Shown: in pieces, positions 9,201 to 19,799 of the stretch
Layout of the letters: each line of letters begins with the position of its first letter
Position numbering within the stretch: the first letter of the stretch is position 1
Assembly: GCA_011109175.1 (NCBI GenBank)
Contig: RDEW01000029.1
Coordinates: 468,158-532,157 of the forward strand
Source of the DNA: Dicyema japonicum
Lineage: Eukaryota; Dicyemida; Rhombozoa; Dicyemidae
DNA length: 64,000 nt
Direction of reading: 5' to 3'
Program-made: the position numbers and the translations under genes
The notes under the pieces: generated by a model
The model's database searches: none
The model's input: the letters and a program-made list of their open reading frames with translations, nothing else
What the model was told of the DNA's origin: nothing

Positions 9201-11801
9201 TGACTCGACAGAATAAACATAACCTCATGCACTGAAGATCTCCGTGAACGCCGCTGGTTATTTAAGCGAATTTCACATTTATCGCCGGTAAATTCATCAC
9301 GAGGTAAATTCATCCCAGTTAAATCAAGGAATCACGTGGGCGGGTTTCTAGATAGAAGAGGTCGAAATTTTGATTTTTTATATTATAGTAAAATGCAATT
9401 TTGGAGATTATTCGGCGATAGGAGTCACGTATCCGTGACGGTAGGACCTATGAAATTGAAGAGAGAGGATCTATTTTTTCACCTCTCTTCAAAAGTTAAC
9501 GTATGCCTGCAATGTATTATTGAGGGGTTAATTTAGTTGTCACAAGCAGACGTTCTCTTTTGCGTTCCCTCCTTGAATTAATTACCAATGACTGTTTTTG
9601 CTAAGGCTTACCAAAGATTGTACGCCTGTGGCTAACAAATAATAAAATAAATATTTTGACAGCATGGCTTTGCAATTTGTAATGAGTGATAGAAGTATGA
9701 GAAAACTTTCTGAAGATGGATACATTTATTGTTTTGAAAAATTTAATGGCGAAGTCACATTTTGTTTAATGATAATATAAAAAATCAAAATTTCGACCTC
9801 TTCTTTCAGGAACCCACGTGGTTTGAAATATAAATTAACTTGTTCCATCATCTTAACAATAACTTCTTCATCGTTCGAAATAAGTTTTAGGTCGTCTATG
9901 AATAAAAGATGATTTGTTGAAAACGATAAAATTGACTGATCATTACTGGTAATCGAAATTTTGGGATATCTGTTATTAAGGAATCGGCTAAGTGGATCCA
10001 ACACTAGCACAAATAGCATAGGAGACAAACGATCTCCCTGTAAAATTCCTCTTTGTAGTTTGATAGTGCGAATATTATCTTTATTCAAAAAAGCTTGAGT
10101 TTCCAGTTTTGAATAAGTATTTTAGTTACGTTAACAATCCACAATGGAATGCCAGAGTTTTCAAGGACATCAAAGAGAAAATCATGGTTTACTGAGTCGA
10201 AAGCCTTTTTAACGTCAATCCATGCTGCATAAAGTCCAAATCTGTTAATTCTGTTAAGTGACTTGTTCACCAGAGCCTGTTCCTTAGCACCTTGGCATCT
10301 CCTCCTAGTGCCCATTTGGTTTTCAGTAAGTAGGTCAAATGCTTCCGCATAGTCAGTTAGCTTCATATTAATGCATTTCGTCATGAGTTTATATAACGAT
10401 GGCATGCATGTAATCGGGCGGAAATCTTTTGGAGACTCAGGCGCAGTGCATTTTGGGATCAAGTAAGTGAGTCCAGTGAAAAACCACTCTCCAGGCACAC
10501 ATTCTCCTTCTATAAGTTCACTCATCACATTAAATATTGAGTCGTGCAAAGACTTGAACTTTTTAACAAAAAAGTTGAAAACTCCATCGCAGCCTGGGGC
10601 TTTCCAGTTAGGCAGATATTTAATTGTTTCATTAAACTCATTTCTATTAAATCCAACAGGTACATTCTCGACGCGGGTTATTCATTTTTCAATATTGACC
10701 CTCTCTAAACATACATCATTCTTTTTCCAGACGTCTTCCCAAAAGTCTGCACATTTTTCATTATCAATAGACTCAGTAACATTATTTGCCGTAGGGGTTA
10801 AGTTTCTGTGAAATGATCTTCGATTTAATTCGAAGTTAAGATTATCAAGACGGAATTTCTTGCGGGACTCAGATACACACACTTTCTTTTCGAGAATTTT
10901 AATTTTATCTTCAATGTACGAAATAATCCTCCCTCTTTCACCATGATTTTTTTGGTATCCCACTAAAGATAACGCGTGGCAGGCCATAGGTTTTTCCCCT
11001 GATGACAACGTCTTCATAAAAAATTTTTTAATTAGCAAAAAATAGGATTTCCACTTTTCGACTTTTTCACATATATTCTCATTCCATTTTGATGGCTCAT
11101 TTTTTCACTGTAATAATCTGATATGTAGCTTGACCAGCATAAATAAGAGTAGAAATTTGATCCATAGAAATTATGGAGTTCTTTTTAACCCATTGGTTAA
11201 TGACACAGTTCAAATACTCCAATAAGTTATTGTCAATCTTGACAATGGGAATCTTTTTGGATCGGAGTCTCGAGCTTTCTTCAATTTGCTCGGCAATCAT
11301 CTATTGTTCCATAAATGTGTGTCGGCAGTGATCGTAAAATTTAAGATCCAGGGACGGTGAAGACATATCAGGCTTAGAATCTGGGGTTACCTTCGGATCA
11401 AGTTCATTGCGTGATAATTGTTTGCGTTCCTGGATGTATATCAGTTTTCTGAACTCAGGCATTGTTATTTCATCTCCAAACTTAGTCTTGAACCCCTCCA
11501 AGAGAATAGCCCATCCACCTGTGGGGACACGACCCAGTCTAGAGCGCGTGCTTTCAATAACTGAGGCAGCCCATTGTTCTCGACAATCAGCTGTTGAGGA
11601 AGACATTATTGCTCGTAGAACCGGAAATTTCGTGTTGTTTTGCTGAGGACGAATCCTAGAAGCATCCGCGTCGGAAACATGTCGGACAAGCTCGGTGGCC
11701 GTTCGATTTGGGTTTTCTTTACTCAATTTGGCGCAGAAGTCCGCATAATCCGATGAATTTAGATGATTCTTATCAACATCAACAATAACCATAACCAACA
11801 A
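9116..11801 (-). mobile_element. LINE-B: R4/NeSL-like retrotransposon, RT region, degraded
   Basis: Minus-strand order: an N-terminal frame (11301-11801) without known motif, a linker (10682-11300), then reverse transcriptase at 9726-10610. RT motifs include PNWKAPGCDGVFNFFVKKF, LTYLIPKCTAPESPKDFRPI, AWIDVKKAFDSVNHDF (first Asp), GILQGDRLSPMLFVLVLDPL and LLFIDDLKLISND. The last is the catalytic box as FIDD in place of the usual YADD. The rest of the RT (GMNLPRDEFTGDKCE) continues at 9116-9330 beyond a MITE inserted at 9332-9828. This RT type (FRPITC, LDPLSRFLN) is typical of LINEs with a C-terminal restriction-like endonuclease, matching the LINE-B ends elsewhere in the window. Several frameshifts mean it is inactive. 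Confidence 0.82.
9332..9828. mobile_element. MITE-like element with ~50-bp terminal inverted repeats
   Basis: The left end 'cacgtggg...agaagaggtcgaaattttga' through 'ttttttatattat' is mirrored at 9773-9828 ('ataatataaaaaa...cgacctcttct...cccacgtg'). About 500 bp lies between the ends, with no transposase. It interrupts the LINE-B RT frame; LINE-B sequence resumes on both sides. A clear target duplication was not found, so the superfamily is open. Confidence 0.7.
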
Positions 11802-11804
11802 CGT

Positions 11805-12250
11805 GCAACGTGCAACGTCGATTTATTATATTTCTACTAATAGAAGTTACAAAATAACTTAAATAGAGAAATAATAAGTATATCACGAGAAATAACTAAT
11901 GTTCTAAACATAGATAGAACATTATTATAAATCTCGCATGAAACTACATCCCTGATAGACACTAATTCCCTATGCGACCTTCGGCCGCTTTTCTTCAAAT
12001 AGACACTAATTCCCTATGCTGTTTTTATTTAATAAAGAAATTTAATTTCCTTTATTTATTTATCTCAAACGATAAATTAATTTTCAATCTTTATCGAAAA
12101 ATAACCGAAGTGTAACCACCTAGGCTCGTGACATATTATTTTATCCTCCATACATTTTTATTGCATTTTAAACAATAAATTAAAATTATTTAATATTAAT
12201 AAAAATTATAACATAGTCTTTTCTTTATAAAATTTAAAAATTAAAATAAA
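11805..12250. other. AT-rich spacer without recognisable gene
   Basis: It contains a short direct repeat 'gacactaattccctatgc' at about 11959 and 12003 and otherwise low-complexity AT-rich sequence between LINE-B and the Tigger remains. Nothing else was seen. Confidence 0.6.
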
Positions 12251-12251
12251 T

Positions 12252-13474
12252 TCAACATATACTATTAAAAATAATCAGTAATTTTCCCACCGAATTGGTT
12301 TTTTTCAGTTCTCCTGATAGATTTTTTTGAAATTCGTAGTAGATTTTTAAACTTTGGGGACATGTACTAAAAATATTATCTTCTAGATAATTCATGATGT
12401 TTATGATTTCTTTAATTGATGATTTTTTGGATTCATATCCATCATAAGTGATTTTGTCCTGAATAGTATCTGTCGAATCCATTATTATAACATCTGCTAT
12501 CACGTCATTTATTAATTCTTCGTCCAACTGTATATTTTCCAAAATTTTTGATCTGTTTTCGTTAATTTTCTGCCAGCAATTAATTATTGTTGTCTCTGGC
12601 ATCATTTTCTCACTAGTCATCCAAAATATCACTAGTCATCCACGAATTTTTTGAGGCAGCATATAGTACTCCGTTATCGTCGGCGTTAAAATTTTTTAAA
12701 CACCGAAGAGATTTGAATTTTCCAATTAATAGAAATTTTAACTTTTCACCAAGTGCATTACAACAAAGCAGGAGGGAAACCTTTACTTTACTCTTATTAA
12801 TTCCATTGCATTTGTGATTAAATTGAACAAAAATTTCGACGGCGTTCGCTTTATGTATAAAGCTGTTTCGTCACAGTTGAAAATATTTTCACTTTCTACA
12901 ATTTCCAAACAGTTGTCATAATCAGAGAAAAAATTGGATGCAGAAAAAAGGTCAGACGAACTCTTTTCTCCACTTATAGTTTTGAATAGCAACTCGTGCC
13001 TTTTCTTGAACCGGTCGAGCCATCCATTTGATGTTTTAAATGATTCATAATTTATTTTTGTAGAAATTTTTTTACATTGAGTTTTAATATGGTTCCAGAA
13101 ATTGGAAGAAATTCATCTCTCAAACGTAGAAAAGTTTCAAAAACTAATCTATCTAGTGTAGACGATTTATTTTGTGTAGAAGATTGATTATTTGGATCGC
13201 ATGATTCCTTGTTTCGATCGCATTCAGTTAATCCCACATCAAAATAATAAACCAAATTTTGTTTAATGCGAAAATAATTATTTAAAAAGATACCTTTCCT
13301 CGTTTTATACTTTTTAGCGAGATCTCTTTCTGAAAATTGACCATGTTTTATATCTTTAGCAATTTTAATTTTTGTTTCATAATTAATCTTTGAATTCTTT
13401 TTACGAACCATACAAGAATCAAAATAAACACGTGAAATAATAGTACTATTTATTATTATTATTATTATAAGCAA
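12252..13474 (-). pseudogene. Tigger/pogo transposase, internally deleted
   Basis: Minus-strand pieces in order: an N-terminal HTH region (13052-13474; KIKIAKDIKHGQFSERDLAKKYK), the first DDE block (12783-12992; ENIFNCDETALYIKRTPSK, holding the first catalytic Asp), then directly a C-terminal region (12252-12632). The second-Asp block (DNxxxH...PxNTT) is missing, and a small duplication ('actagtcatcca') marks the deletion near 12620-12640. It is probably the core of the element whose ends may be at 6036 and 15012. Confidence 0.82.
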
Positions 13475-13501
13475 CTACATAGAATCATATAAACTATAAT
13501 T

Positions 13502-14425
13502 CTATTCGTGCCGCGTCTGAACAATCCTCTTAATTAGCCTTTCCCATCCCCTCCTGTCCGATGCCAAGTGCCGCAGACTACTAAGGTCTTCACCGTCCTT
13601 TAGTAGTCTGGTTACTGATCTCAGGTCACCATTAAAGACTTCCGGAAGAGTTATTCTTGGACGACCTCTGAACTTCTCCCATGACGTATCGAAGTATTCT
13701 TCCATGACGACGTTTGCTGGCGTGTCTTGTTCCAATCTGAGAATATGGCCAAACAATCTCCAGCGAGCCTTCATGTTCATGGTGCTCAGAGGTCCGGAGC
13801 CGCATCTTCTATATAAATTTTCACTCCCTACACGCATTGGCCACTTTAGTCCCAAGAGAGACCAAAGTTGCCTTCTGTGAAAAGAGTCAAGGTTTTGTTC
13901 GTCCGTTTTCGAAATTCCCCACGTCCCAGAGTTGTATGTTAGTATGGGCCTCACGAACGCCTCATACAACCTGAGTCGGAGTGATGGCCCGACCGAGCAT
14001 TTTCTTATCCAACATTTCATAAGTTTTTGCATAGTAACCGTAGATAACAATTTTCTTCTTGCAATGTCTTCGGAGTCTCCGAGAAGAGAGCCAAGCTTTA
14101 CGGTCTTCCTCCAACATTCACTATTGCGTAGTTCCATCCGCTTAATTTCAACAATATCCGTTTTCTGAACATTCAGTGATAGACACCATTTGGCCAAACA
14201 GCCTGATGCAACCTCCAAGAGACGTAAGAGTGCTTCTTTGTCAGTCGAGATAAAGTCAACATCATCGGCATACACGATCTCCATAATATCATTGTTGTAA
14301 TACTTCCGGAGGTCTTGCAGAGCCGATTCAAGGTATATAGCAAACAATACTGGGGAAAGGGAATCTCCTTGGGGTGTGCCCACTGTTGAAATAATTTCCC
14401 GTGACAAACATTTTCCAATACGCAC
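13502..14425 (-). mobile_element. LINE-A: APE-type LINE, RT catalytic core to C-terminus, open frame
   Basis: One open frame of 307 codons holds GTPQGDSLSPVLFAIYLESAL, then MEIVYADDVDFISTDKEA (intact YADD box), thumb and tail (RRQLWSLLGLKWP, ARWRLFGHILRLEQDTPANV, GRPRITLPEVFNGDL) and a stop at 13502. The 3' flank is 'gcttataataataataataataa' (minus strand), i.e. a TTA/ATA microsatellite tail like that of the SINE. The 5' side is truncated at about 14427. This is the least damaged RT segment of the window, suggesting relatively recent insertion. Confidence 0.88.
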
Positions 14426-14489
14426 ACATGTAAGTACTATTTAATAATTAATAAATAAAATAACATTTTGTAATTAAATAAATTAAATA

Positions 14490-14860
14490 TGTGCCCCAAA
14501 CTGGGGTCATCAAAATAAATAATAATCGAGGGCGAAACCTTGTATGGGATGTGACCTGTGTCTGCTCTTTCGCCCCAAGCAAAAAAAATTATTCACCGGG
14601 CAGACCTTCTTCTCAAGCAGAGGAAGTAAAAAATGCTAAATACTCTAATATCAGCGACAGGTACATTTTCGCACCTGTCGCGATTGAAACTTCGGGGAAC
14701 TTTGGCCCTAAAACGCTGAAGTTCCTGAACCATTTGGGAAAACTACTAACTGACAAAACTGGTGATCTTCGTGAGACGAGATGGCTCAAGGAGAGGCTCT
14801 CGTTGGCTGTTGTCCGTGGGAATAGCTTGTGCATCTCCCAACAGCTGAATTAAAATTAAC
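14490..14860 (+). mobile_element. LINE-C C-terminal fragment
   Basis: An open frame ending at 14853 includes IFAPVAIETSGNFGPKTLKFL, then LGKLLTDKTGD and LKERLSLAVVRGNSLCI. This is the conserved tail block of many invertebrate LINE polyproteins. Only this tail is present; the frame upstream of about 14575 is not LINE-like and includes a 'gtgccccaaactgggg' Tigger-type end at 14485-14510. Confidence 0.75.
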
Positions 14861-14939
14861 TATTCTTTTTCCATTTAAAATTTTGTAATAAGGAAGTTGT
14901 CTAAATAATATAATAAAAATTGACTGTTTTCAAAAACTG

Positions 14940-15012
14940 TCCCTAAAAGCGGGGTGCCCCAAAAACCGAGGGTGGACCACCCCTGTGGTCTGCCCCAAAC
15001 CAGTGTCGTATG
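14940..15012 (-). repeat. Tigger-like terminal repeats, right end candidate
   Basis: 'ggggtgccccaaaaaccgaggg' and 'tgccccaaaccagtgtcgta' are inverted relatives of the 6036 terminus; TA follows. The double structure suggests either a hairpin subterminal repeat or two abutting ends. Confidence 0.5.
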
Positions 15013-15239
15013 TAATATGAAACATTTAATGAAAATTCTTTAGAAAATTCAGAAAATAGCTAAATAAGATTTGTAGACAGAGTGGAAATTGCAGTTAGAT
15101 TAATTACTATAGAGAGGGAAATATTAGTAATGTTGAGAAATAAGTTTTCTCTAATTTTTTCAATAAGAAAGTACAAAGCAATTATCATTGAAGCAAAGAA
15201 AAATAGTTAGGAATACATTTTTTTAAATACCATTTTATA

Positions 15240-15570
15240 TAACCAACAATAAAAAGTTCACATTTATTAATCAACAACCTTCTTGTCCTGCCTGCTCAGT
15301 CAAGTTCGATTCTGGTTGCTGAAACAACTCAAAGAGCGCCTTGTCCAATTGAAACCCTCTGCCCATATGGCATTTCTGAGCTCTCCTTCCTATACTCCAT
15401 TGTCAGGATCTCTAGGGTCCGCTTTAATACCGTTTATTGTAGAGGTTCTTATATATTCCTAACTGTTTTAGATTACCCTTGTGATACTTTGTTGAATTTC
15501 TTTCCACTATTGGAATAACGAGGACATTGCAACCAAGCACCGTATCTAAATACAGTACATATGCAAAAAG
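15240..15570 (-). mobile_element. LINE-B 3' end, copy 2 of the duplicated block
   Basis: It matches 6361-6655 and 32960-33260 closely in the same orientation and corresponds to the 3' end of the 59-kb LINE-B copy. It marks the left part of the duplicated block that ends with the metalloprotease gene. Confidence 0.8.
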
Positions 15571-15609
15571 TAGTTAATAGGTAGGATTATAAATTTGATT
15601 TAATGATCT

Positions 15610-16029
15610 TTGAGTCAAATTGCAAATATTGAGAAACATTTTGTAATTTTTCATTTAAGAGAATTGCTTCTAAAGCTTTCTCATCTTTTGCGAATTTACT
15701 ACTTTAGAATTATTTTTACACCCGATCAAAACTTTATATTCCTGGGATCCCCAATCACCATAAATGCAATGGGGAGAGCTATACGAGAAAAACAACTGTC
15801 ACTTGGATAGACTTTGGACCGATTGTGCCTACTTGACATGCATACATCATTATTCCTCTTGAAAAACAGTCTCAACGTACAGAGGCTTGCATATGTCCTG
15901 ATGACTGCTCCCTATTTACTCAGTGTGACCAACTCGAACAGATTAACGGGATCTTCTGTTAGACAGCGGAGCGAATCTTCAACGTCCGGTTTGAAAATTA
16001 CTCCTGAAAGCAAGCGACGCTGCCAGTGA
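15610..16029 (+). mobile_element. LINE-C RT-tail fragment
   Basis: Translation gives IFLGSPITINAMGRAIREKQLSL, one stop, then LDRLCLLDMHTSLFLLKNSLNVQRLAYVLMTAP. This is the GSPI...L..LDxHxALFLLKNxxxxPKLxYxLRTxP block that lies between RT and the C-terminal tail of this LINE type. The second copy at 33450-34035 extends further. The duplicated block was therefore formed after this LINE fragment was present. Confidence 0.78.
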
Positions 16030-16434
16030 GACTCATTTTCAAATTCCACTGGTAAAAACGATATATGAATATGATTACATCTTGGTTTCATCATTGACAC
16101 AGGGGGACCCTCGTACTTTTTATGGGGTAAGTACATTTTATTTTAATAAAACTTAAACACATTTTTTGTTTATTTAAGACAATCATTTGCTCATTGTTTT
16201 TTCAAAATTATAGATTTATTATTTTTAAATTAGCCTTTTCTCAAATTGGCCACAAAATTATAAGGAACCAAAAATGGCCAATTTGCTTGGTTCGAGTGTT
16301 TTTTAAACTTTCTTCACACTTCACACACTTTTCTAATAAAAGATCCAGTAATAAGCCTATTATTCTAGCATGTCTAGTATATAAAGCTAGAACTTAACAT
16401 AAAACTATTTTAGACTAAATTAAAAGATGTTATT

Positions 16435-16610
16435 TGTCCTCCGAAAAAGGAAACGGATGTCAAGGTCTCCCAATTTGTAACTTGCAACTCCAATCACTTT
16501 TTTTAGACAAAATTAAAAAATTCGTCTCACGGTGATTTAGTGATATGTAGGGCAAGTTGTTTCTAGCTCTAAAAATTATTAATTCTAGCTGAAAATTATT
16601 CAACAATTAC
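16435..16610. repeat. Merlin/hAT-associated repeat with 'gggcaagttgtttctagc' end
   Basis: 'ccgaaaaaggaaacggatgtcaagg...aacttgcaactcc' followed by 'tgatttagtgatatgtagggcaagttgtttctagc' matches 35640-35830 (duplicated block) and, more distantly, the right part of the composite transposon at 55300-55420. The motif is probably the end of a non-autonomous DNA transposon. Confidence 0.5.
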
Positions 16611-16859
16611 TAGTCATCCATATTTAATTAAATTTTCCAAAATAATCTCTATGATTTAAATAATATATGAAATAGTTGCTCTATTCAAAAGACAATATGA
16701 CAATATGACAACAGCAGCAATAAAAACATGTGAAATTGACTATATTTCTTTCATATAAGATATACAGCATATATCTTTAATAAAGACAAAATTATTCCAA
16801 CTCTCCATTTTCAATTATATGATAAGAACAGATTGACAATTAATTTTGTATCATTACTT

Positions 16860-16985
16860 AAATTCACAGTGGTATTTGAAGAAGCTGGAAATGGATGTTT
16901 TAAGCTCGAAGACAGAGTCATTAGATGCTTGTCTTACGAATCTTTTTCTGAACCTAAAGTGTAAGAGAATAAAAAATTAACTAGT
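16860..16985 (+). other. Exon-like open segment in the duplicated block
   Basis: From about 16870 the frame reads VVFEEAGNGCFKLEDRVIRC then LSYESFSEPK, followed by a GT. It is repeated at about 34168-34275 with only substitutions (VVFEKAGNGCFKLKDRV) and at about 36100-36200 with a frameshift. It lies about 200-300 bp upstream of the metalloprotease genes. It could be a gene remnant or an unrecognised upstream exon; splicing into the protease was not demonstrated. Confidence 0.35.
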
Positions 16986-17167
16986 CGGGATAGTTTTACT
17001 AGTAACGTGGTATAAAAACATCTTAGAGCAAACAAAACGTAAGAATTAATTAAAAAAATTAGAATGAAACCAATGTAACCAAAGTCACATTACACGCTTC
17101 AAAAATAATAGCTGAATAATTTTAGCTATAAGAGTAATTTTTAAACGACTTTTTGCAATTTTATCAG

Positions 17168-18044
17168 ATGAATTTTCTCATTTACACGTTATTCTGTTAT
17201 TTCGTTGGTAATTTATTATTAAACAATTTTAGAGAACAGAAACTTAAATAGAAAATTCGATGTCTCCACCGTTCTGGATAAAACTTTTGTTTATATTTAA
17301 TATTTTACATATAGCAAAAACATTACGGCTTTGATAAAAACCAAATGAGACAGCACATTAAAAAATTGTTTGATCTGGCTCAAAAAGTATATATTTATCA
17401 TAATCAGTATTTTGTAACAATCAAAATTGAATTAAATCTTTCAAAAATATACTTCACTGACGGCATGACATCAACTGATCCTTACATTGCTTCATTGTAC
17501 GCATCTAATAAAAAATATTTACTTGATGCAGACGCAGTTTTGTTTTTTGAGTAAGTATTCTAACTAATTCTCAGAAATTCTTATGTCAAAATAAAATCAG
17601 GAACACATAAAGTGGGAGTTGCATATGTAGGAACTGTCTGCACATCTTTATCAGTGGGAATTATTTATAAAGAATCCTATGATGAAAAGACTGCAGCGAC
17701 TATGTCTCATGAGTTATTTCACTTGCTTGGTATTCACCACGTCCAAAATACTGAGAGTGATTGCAATAAAAATTGTTTAATGAATCCTTATAGCCATAAA
17801 TATGAGTATGAAAATTCTTAATTTATAGACATGTGTCTAAAAAAACAATCGACGATGTGCATTCATTGAAAGACTTGTGGTGGTGCCTTAAATCTAGTAA
17901 TGAATTGTTTTAATTTTAGTCAATGTTAATAATGATGTCCCCGAAGATGCTAGGACCAATTATGAGTCAAATGCAGCCAATCTCTGGATTTACTCCTTTC
18001 TTACTTTCCTGGTACAGTATGCTAATTATATTTTAGGCTCTTAA
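17168..18044 (+). CDS. Minimal M12B-type zinc metalloprotease, intact copy 1
   Basis: Six exons: 17168-17207, 17233-17288, 17315-17550, 17575-17805, 17829-17896, 17920-18044. The introns are 25, 26, 24, 23 and 23 nt, all GT...AG, with CTAAC/TTAAAC-like branch sites. The joined frame is 251 residues. Residues 1-13 form a short hydrophobic signal peptide. The zinc site HELFHLLGIHH is at 156-166 (HExxHxxGxxH, catalytic Glu 157), with a Met-turn CLMNP at 178-182, and VGVAYVGTVC just upstream, as in reprolysins (ADAM/M12B). Residues 232-250 are hydrophobic, suggesting a membrane or lipid anchor. There is no propeptide, disintegrin or Cys-rich domain, unlike typical ADAMs. It is likely a secreted or surface protease. 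Alternative: without the last intron the protein would end at 17913 (215 residues). Confidence 0.85.
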
Positions 18045-18424
18045 TTAGTTTGCTTCTCTAAATATTAATAATCATCTAATATTAATAAAAATAATTTTTA
18101 TAATATTTATAGCCCGTGAAGTATAAAATATAAGAGAATGAGTTAGTTTGTTCCAGGCTTTTCTGTTCTTAGCCAAATCCCTCAGTGTCATCAGCAGATA
18201 CTAATGTTTTCTTTGTGCCTTTCAGATCGCCTCGTAAAACTACCGGGAGAATTGTTCTTGGTCTCCCACAATATCATTGCGCTAGCATGACCTCGCTTAC
18301 TAGAGCTATTTAATTCAAAAAGTTACCCCAAAAACCAATGCTAAGTAATTTTTTTATTTTTCATGATCTTAATTCATTTATCAAACAATATGTAATAGAA
18401 ATTCCTTTTTATTATCTCCATTTA

Positions 18425-19790
18425 TGTCAATGTTTCTTAACGTGGTCCCCAGAAATATTTTCTAGGTCAATTGATTTTTATGACTAAAAAAATTTATTTA
18501 AATTTTATTATTTATTCGCACTAGAATATTATTTAATTTTATTCCACGTGTTTTTTGTGTTATTTGATTGTAATGGTTAATCGTAAGTGGATTGATTCTT
18601 ATGTCCAATATGGATTTACCCAATATACTGGTTCTGACAACGTCGATAAAGCGCAGTGTATGATATGCGATGTCATAATGGGTAACAACTCTTTGAAGCC
18701 GTCACAATTCAAAAGACATAAGAAAAAAACTCACCCACAAAATGTTGACACTGTCGAAAGTTTTATTGCAAAGAGAACTAAATATGATAAATCTGGAAAA
18801 CTTAGTAATTTCGGATTTAGATCAACAGATAAACCACGATTGCTAGCTTCACATGAGGTATTAATAATTGAAGCATTTATTTTAGATATTTTTAATTATT
18901 GCCAAAAACAAAGTATTTCACTCTTCTAAAGAAAATTTAATAAAACCTGCCTCATTGACAATGGCAAGAATATTGCTCGATGAAGATGCCGTACAAAAAT
19001 TTAAAAAGTGTACCTTTATCTAATGACACGATTACGAATCGAATACGAAACATGTCTTGTAATGTTTAAACAACTTGTTATGAAAATTAACTGCTGCCCA
19101 TGCAGAATTAGTATAATTGTATGAATCTACCGATATAACATCTATAAATCAGTTGGTTGCATTGGTTCGTTTTGTTGACATGGAATCTATTCATGACGAG
19201 TTTTTATTTTGTTTGGAGTTAACTGCAAGAACAACAGTTAATGATAATTTTGATTTGTTTTCTGGCTTCTTACGTGACAATTGTATTCACTGGGATAGAG
19301 TTTGATCTATTTGTACAGATTGGTCACCAGCTATGATAGGACATCGTTCTGGATTTGTCACATTGGTGAAAGAAGTAGCACCACATGTAACAACGAAACA
19401 CTGTGTCATTCACAAATATGCACTCGCTACAAAACTCTGCCATTTGAGCTAAAAAATGTACTTGATTCAACAGTCAAGATTATGAATTTGATTCGAGGTA
19501 GGGCTACAAATTATCGACTTTTTAAAATACTCTGTGAAGAATTAGGAACATATCATTCAGTGCTTTTATTTCATATTGAAGTACGTTGGTTATCAAGAGG
19601 TAAAATACTATCACGGGTTACCGAGCTGTCAAATAGTTTACTTTTTCGTGATATTGGGTCGACCTAATTTGCCGATTTATTTAACAACGATATTTTCATG
19701 CTTAAACTATATTATCTGGCTGACATATTTAGTATTTTTAATGAATTAAACTTATCACTACAAGGTATTTTTATTAATTATTTATGTTAA
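18425..19790 (+). mobile_element. hAT transposon with BED finger, degraded
   Basis: The left end 'caatgtttcttaacgtggtcccc' resembles hAT termini. The coding remains on the plus strand are a BED-type finger at 18573-18760 (CMICDVIMGNN...PSQFKRHKKKTH), then LYESTDITSINQLVALVRFV (19110-19170; a LDESTDI-type motif), ICTDWSPAMIGHRSGFVTLV (19312-19375), and LLFHIEVRWLSRGKILSRV (19565-19620). These are the blocks of ZBED5/GTF2IRD2-type hAT transposases in correct order. Several frameshifts and a missing C-terminal domain make it inactive. It abuts another hAT in the opposite direction. Confidence 0.82.
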
Positions 19791-19799
19791 GGTAATAAT

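Noticed and set aside
6036-15012. A single 9-kb autonomous transposon
   Set aside because: The end sequences are only similar, and the interior contains at least LINE-B, LINE-A, a SINE, a MITE and host-like genes; at most it is one Tigger expanded by insertions.
17551-17574. Frameshift or stop in the metalloprotease rather than an intron
   Set aside because: The 24-nt segment has GT-AG ends and a CTAAC branch-like site, sits at the same position in all three copies, and its removal with the other short introns gives a continuous family-consistent frame.
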